DNA from: JANNPJ01 sp035474375
GTDB taxonomy: Bacteria > Actinomycetota > Actinomycetes > Actinomycetales > Kineosporiaceae
NCBI GenBank assembly: GCA_035474375.1
Contig: DATINJ010000382.1
Span: 1-64,000, forward strand
Reading direction: 5' to 3'
Length of the DNA stretch: 64,000 nucleotides
The translations under genes and the position numbers were made by a program. Of this stretch, positions 60,096-64,000 are shown piece by piece. A model generated the notes under the pieces. It saw nothing but the letters and a program-made list of their open reading frames with translations. It did not search any database and was not told the DNA's origin. The stretch's first letter is position 1; the number at the start of each line of letters is the position of its first letter.

Positions 60096-61211
60096 GTGGC
60101 TGCCGTCGACTTCCCCGCCGAGATCCGTAAACTCCGCATCACCCTGGAGTCGATCCTCAACGTCAGCGATCTTGACGGGATGCGGAAGCAGATCGAAGAG
60201 CTGTCCGAGAGCGCATCCGCGCCGGACCTGTGGGACGACCCGGAGAAGGCTCAGGTCGTCACCAGCAAGCTCTCGCATCTGCAGTCCGAACTGGACCGTC
60301 TGACCCGGATGAGCAGCCGGGTCGATGACCTCGAGGTGCTGATCGAGCTGGCCGAGGGGGAGGACGACGCCGAAACCCTGGCCGAGGCCGAGAACGAGCT
60401 GGTCGCGCTGCGCAAGGCGCTCGGCGAGCTGGAGGTCCGCACCCTGCTGTCCGGCGAGTACGACGCTCGGGAGGCCGTGGTCACGATCCGGGCCGAGGCC
60501 GGTGGCATCGATGCCGCGGACTTCGCCCAGATGCTGCTGCGGATGTACCTGCGCTGGGCCGAGCGGCACGGTTACGGCTCCGATGTCTACGACACCTCCT
60601 ACGCGGAGGAGGCCGGGATCAAGTCCGCGACCTTCAAGGTCTCGGCCCCGTACGCCTACGGCACGCTCTCGGTCGAGCAGGGCACGCACCGGTTGGTCCG
60701 GATCAGCCCGTTCGACAACCAGGGCCGCCGGCAAACCTCCTTCGCGGGCGTCGAGGTGCTTCCGGTGGTGGAGGAGACCGATCACATCGAGATTCCGGAG
60801 AACGACCTGCGAGTGGATGTGTACCGCTCCTCCGGCCCCGGCGGGCAGAGCGTCAACACCACCGACTCCGCGGTCCGGCTCACCCACATTCCGACCGGTG
60901 TCGTCGTGACCTGCCAGAACGAGAAGTCACAGCTGCAGAACAAGGTCTCCGCCATGCGGGTTCTGCAGGCGAAGCTGCTGGATCGTGCTCGACGCGAACG
61001 GCAGGCCGAGCTGGACTCGCTGAAAGGTGACGGTGGGTCGAGCTGGGGCAACCAGATGCGCTCCTACGTGTTGCACCCGTATCAGATGGTCAAGGATCTC
61101 CGGACGGAGTACGAGACCGGCAACACGTCCGGCGTCTTCGACGGCGAGATCGACGAGTTCCTCGAGTCGGGCATCCGCTGGCGCAGGACCTCGGAAGACC
61201 CCCAGACCTAG
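60096..61211 (+). CDS. prfB: Peptide chain release factor 2
   Basis: The 371-residue RF2 has the stop-codon recognition tripeptide SPF (RISPFDNQG) and the catalytic GGQ loop (SSGPGGQSVNTTDSA) near residue 248. It terminates translation at UGA and UAA. No in-frame early TGA exists, so there is no programmed frameshift as in E. coli. GTG 60096 gives the family N-terminus (AAVDFPAEIRKL). It precedes ftsE-ftsX as in Rv3105c-Rv3101c. Confidence 0.96.
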   Translation: MAAVDFPAEIRKLRITLESILNVSDLDGMRKQIEELSESASAPDLWDDPEKAQVVTSKLSHLQSELDRLTRMSSRVDDLEVLIELAEGEDDAETLAEAENELVALRKALGELEVRTLLSGEYDAREAVVTIRAEAGGIDAADFAQMLLRMYLRWAERHGYGSDVYDTSYAEEAGIKSATFKVSAPYAYGTLSVEQGTHRLVRISPFDNQGRRQTSFAGVEVLPVVEETDHIEIPENDLRVDVYRSSGPGGQSVNTTDSAVRLTHIPTGVVVTCQNEKSQLQNKVSAMRVLQAKLLDRARRERQAELDSLKGDGGSSWGNQMRSYVLHPYQMVKDLRTEYETGNTSGVFDGEIDEFLESGIRWRRTSEDPQT

Positions 61212-61370
61212 GCGCTTTGGAAGCGCCGTGCGGGCGTCGGACGCGGCACCGACGCACCGCAGCGCCGCTGTCGACGGTCTCGTTGTCAGGGGCATCCAGG
61301 TTGAGTGTCTAGACTCGCCACGGCCGTGAAATCTGCCCCCAGTCCCCGATAGCGGTCGAGGTATCAACCA

Positions 61371-62060
61371 GTGATCCGATTCGACGAAGTCACTAAGGTC
61401 TATGCCGGCACCCAGCGTCCCGCCCTAAGCCAGGTCAGTCTCGAGGTAACGAAGGGGGAGTTCGTCTTCCTCGTCGGCACCTCCGGCTCCGGGAAGTCCA
61501 CCTTCCTCCGGCTTGTGCTCAAGGAGGAGAAGGCCACCAAGGGCATCGTCCGGGTGTCCGGCAAGGACGTCGCCAAGCTGTCCAGCTGGAAGGTGCCGCA
61601 TCTGCGCCGGACCATCGGCGTGGTGTTCCAGGATTTCCGGTTGCTGCCAAACAAGACCGTCTTCGAGAACGTCGCGTTCGCCTTGCAGGTGATCGGCAAG
61701 CCTCGGCACGCGATCTCGCACACCGTTCCAGAGGTGCTCGAGCTGGTCGGTCTGGAAGGCAAGGAGGCCCGCTTCCCGCACGAGCTGTCCGGCGGTGAGC
61801 AGCAGCGAGTCGCGATCGCCCGAGCCTTCGTCAACCGGCCGGCAATCCTGCTTGCCGACGAGCCGACCGGAAACCTTGACCCAACCACGAGCGGTGGCAT
61901 CATGCGCCTGCTTGATCGGATCAACAAGACCGGGACGACGATCGTGATGGCTACTCACGACTCCGAGCTCGTCGACTCGATGCGCAAGCGTGTCATCGAG
62001 CTTCAGGACGGCAAGAAGATCCGCGACCAGGACCGCGGGGTCTACGGATACTCCCGCTGA
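61371..62060 (+). CDS. ftsE: Cell-division ABC ATPase FtsE
   Basis: The 229-residue ATPase has Walker A GTSGSGKST at residues 36-44, Q-loop VFQDFRLLP, signature LSGGEQQRVAIARAF and Walker B ILLADEPTGNLD. With FtsX it forms the FtsEX complex at the division septum, which activates peptidoglycan hydrolases by ATP-driven conformational change. The start is GTG; 159 bp separate it from prfB, so it may have its own promoter. Confidence 0.97.
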   Translation: MIRFDEVTKVYAGTQRPALSQVSLEVTKGEFVFLVGTSGSGKSTFLRLVLKEEKATKGIVRVSGKDVAKLSSWKVPHLRRTIGVVFQDFRLLPNKTVFENVAFALQVIGKPRHAISHTVPEVLELVGLEGKEARFPHELSGGEQQRVAIARAFVNRPAILLADEPTGNLDPTTSGGIMRLLDRINKTGTTIVMATHDSELVDSMRKRVIELQDGKKIRDQDRGVYGYSR

Positions 62061-62128
62061 CCGATGTCGGCGGCTACTTCCGGCTAACTCCTAGAACGCT
62101 GAGCTGCCTAATTTGCTGAGAAGGGTCC

Positions 62129-63043
62129 ATGCGCCTCCAGTTCATCTTCGACGAGATCGTCGTCGGCCTTCGCCGTAACGTGGCGATGGCCGTCTCGGTC
62201 GTGCTTGTCACTGTCGTGTCCTTGTTCCTGCTCGGCCTCGGATTCCTCGCCCAGCGGCAGGTCGACACGATGAAGGACTATTGGTACGACCGTATCCAGG
62301 TCTCGATCTTCCTGTGTGGCGCTGATTCCGATTCCGCCACGTGTACGGATGGTGAGGTCACCCAGACCCAGAAAGATCAGATCAAGAGCACGCTGGCTTC
62401 TCCGCAATTAGCCAGTTACGTGAAGCAGGTCTATTTCGAGTCCAAGCAGGAAGCCTTCGACCGATTTAAGTCGCAGTTCAAGGACAGCGTGCTGTCCAAC
62501 AACGTGACGGTCGACCAGATGCCCGAGTCCTACCGGGTTCAGCTGAACAATCCTAAAGACTACGACGTAGTCGCACAGCTGGTCACGGACAAGCCTGGAG
62601 TCGAGTCCGTGGAGGACCAGAACCAGGTGCTGGACCGGCTCTTTGCGCTGCTCAACCGGTTGAAGTACTACTCCTGGATGCTGGCCGGGGTGACCCTGAT
62701 CTGTTCGGTGCTGCTGGTGGCCACCACGATCCGGCTGACCGCGTTCACCCGGCGCCGAGAGACCGGAATCATGCGCCTGGTCGGGGCGTCCAATTTCTTC
62801 ATCCAATTGCCATTCATTCTGGAAAGCATGATTGCGGCTGCTATCGGCGCCACTCTGGCGTCGGTGGCGCTGGTCTCGCTGACGCATTTCGAAATTCAGG
62901 GACGACTCGCGAAATCCCTCAAATTCGTCAATTATGTGACAACCGGGGACGCATTGATGATCGTTCCTTGGCTATTCTTCATTGGATTGTTCATTGCTGG
63001 CGTGTCGGCGTTCATCGCGTTGATGAAGTACCTCAAGGTGTAG
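62129..63043 (+). CDS. ftsX: Cell-division membrane protein FtsX
   Basis: The 304-residue protein has a cytoplasmic N-terminus, TM1 at about residues 22-44 and a large extracytoplasmic loop. Three more membrane segments in the FtsX domain follow (YYSWMLAGVTLICSVLLVATTI; RRRETGIMRLVGAS; final segment IVPWLFFIGLFIAGVSAFIALM). The loop binds and activates a periplasmic hydrolase. AGAAGGG precedes the ATG by three bases. Confidence 0.96.
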   Translation: MRLQFIFDEIVVGLRRNVAMAVSVVLVTVVSLFLLGLGFLAQRQVDTMKDYWYDRIQVSIFLCGADSDSATCTDGEVTQTQKDQIKSTLASPQLASYVKQVYFESKQEAFDRFKSQFKDSVLSNNVTVDQMPESYRVQLNNPKDYDVVAQLVTDKPGVESVEDQNQVLDRLFALLNRLKYYSWMLAGVTLICSVLLVATTIRLTAFTRRRETGIMRLVGASNFFIQLPFILESMIAAAIGATLASVALVSLTHFEIQGRLAKSLKFVNYVTTGDALMIVPWLFFIGLFIAGVSAFIALMKYLKV

Positions 63044-63148
63044 CCATCTCCTCGTCCTGCTGAGCCGATCGGCCGCACGATCGGCATCGCGTTGGCCTGT
63101 CCAGCTCGCGCGACCTGTGGTCGGAGGTGACAGCCGACAGGAGCACAG

Positions 63149-64000
63149 ATGAACGTCACGCCCGGCCTTGCTCTCGCCATGAGTGGGGCTGGTGGTCGGT
63201 CCGAGCACAGTGGGCGAGTCGGGCGGGCCGGGCTGGATGGGCTGCGTGGGCGGGCTGGGCGTGGCGGGGGATCATGGCGGCGAGCGTTGCCCGCCGTGTC
63301 GGCGCTCGGTCTCGGACTCTTCCTGGTCGGTGGCCTGCTCGCGGCGCCGGCCTCCGCGGACAATGCGTCCGATCGCAAGCAGACTCTCGACCGCCAGCTC
63401 GATGATCTTCGGGAAACTCTGGAGGGGACGTCGAAAAGCCTCGTTGACGCAGCGGTCAACCTTGAGCGGGCGCAGAGCGAACTGGTCGATGCGAACGCGA
63501 AGCTGGCCTCGGCTCGTGCGGCGGTGGCCGCGGCTGCCACCCGGGACCGGGAACTGGCAGGTCGGCTGGCCGTTGCGGAGGCGGCTGCGGCCAAGGCCGG
63601 ACGCGAGCTGGATTCCGGTCGACAGCTTGAGGCGGACACCCGTGATCGGCTCGGCCGTATCGCCCGGGAGGAGTATGTCAATTCCGGTCTCTCTGGCCTC
63701 TCCATTGCCCTGAATGCGGAGGACCCCGCCCAGTTCGCCGACCGAGTAAACGTCGTCGGAACCGCCCTGCGGCGGCAGAACGGTGCGATTTTCCGGATTG
63801 AGGTGCAGCAGGCCGACACTCGCGCCCGGCAGGCTCGGCTGACCGCCGCGCAGATCGAGGTGGCCGACCTGAAGCGGCAGTCCGAGTTGCTCCTCAGCCA
63901 GCGCAAGAACGCTGAACGGGACGCCGAGACTGCTGCGAGCGAGGTGAGTGACCTGGTGGCGCTGAAGACCCGGTCGGTGCAGACCATCACCGCCCGCAAG
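63149..64000 (+). CDS. FtsEX-linked coiled-coil secreted protein, probable peptidoglycan hydrolase (3' partial)
   Basis: The frame is open from ATG 63149 to the window edge (284 codons); AGGAG lies five bases upstream. A basic leader of about 45 residues and a signal peptide (ALPAVSALGLGLFLVGGLLAAPASA) are followed by about 200 residues of Ala/Arg/Glu-rich coiled coil. This resembles the regulatory region of EnvC/RipC-type proteins that bind FtsX. The catalytic domain (M23 or NlpC/P60) would lie beyond the window, so its type is unknown. Confidence 0.75.
   Translation, partial: MNVTPGLALAMSGAGGRSEHSGRVGRAGLDGLRGRAGRGGGSWRRALPAVSALGLGLFLVGGLLAAPASADNASDRKQTLDRQLDDLRETLEGTSKSLVDAAVNLERAQSELVDANAKLASARAAVAAAATRDRELAGRLAVAEAAAAKAGRELDSGRQLEADTRDRLGRIAREEYVNSGLSGLSIALNAEDPAQFADRVNVVGTALRRQNGAIFRIEVQQADTRARQARLTAAQIEVADLKRQSELLLSQRKNAERDAETAASEVSDLVALKTRSVQTITARK

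Noticed and set aside
60096..60200. A programmed frameshift in prfB
   Set aside because: There is no early in-frame TGA; the gene reads through in one frame.

Overview
The window is high-GC DNA from an actinobacterium. It carries MtrA-MtrB-LpqB, WhiB1, a PdtaS-type kinase, a SigF-type sigma factor with an RsbW-type partner, actinobacterial-type SecA, an NAD-specific large glutamate dehydrogenase and a WS/DGAT acyltransferase. Gene order partly follows the mycobacterial blocks Rv3690-Rv3695, Rv3240-Rv3248, Rv3219-Rv3220 and Rv3101-Rv3105, but the blocks are joined differently. The lineage is probably Frankia/Nakamurella/Geodermatophilus-like; this is inference only. No rRNA, tRNA, CRISPR array, insertion sequence or prophage was seen.

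Layout. 0-4 kb: the end of an ABC-2 permease, purC, a LysE-family exporter and sahH. 4-13 kb: an RDD/SpoIIM divergent pair, a DivIVA-like coiled-coil protein, then a minus-strand operon reading GPDPase-membrane protein, DUF4129, DUF4350, MoxR, DUF58. 13-26 kb: mtrA-mtrB-lpqB, comF, hpf, a YcaQ-like protein, two acetyltransferase genes, secA and a secreted SNase/lamin-tail protein. 26-33 kb: Rv3235-like and LysM proteins, a small HTH protein, a CpaB-like/CpaE-like pair, a HAD phosphatase and a lipoprotein. 33-45 kb: a lipid operon (WS/DGAT, patatin, DUF6912), an alpha/beta hydrolase, DUF2505, gdh, pdtaS and whiB1. 46-54 kb: a membrane protein, sigF-rsbW, an acetyltransferase coupled to a very large FHA-FtsK/EccC ATPase. 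54-59 kb: a Tad/Flp pilus operon (tadA, tadB, tadC, pilin-like, two TadE-like, one TadG-like). 59-64 kb: an XRE regulator, prfB, ftsE, ftsX and the start of a coiled-coil envelope protein.

Four patterns cut across gene boundaries. (1) A motif TTATCCACAG (identical to a DnaA box) sits singly or in pairs upstream of both Tad loci and the LysM/28.6 kb gene pair, and in degenerate form upstream of comF. This suggests a shared Tad/competence regulon. (2) Many genes start as apparent leaderless mRNAs: a -10 hexamer TANNNT followed by exactly six bases and the start codon. (3) A dispersed family of palindromes bounded by GATC lies mostly at gene ends. (4) Short tandem arrays, often with 17-bp units, fill several intergenic gaps, and related low-complexity repeats extend protein termini.
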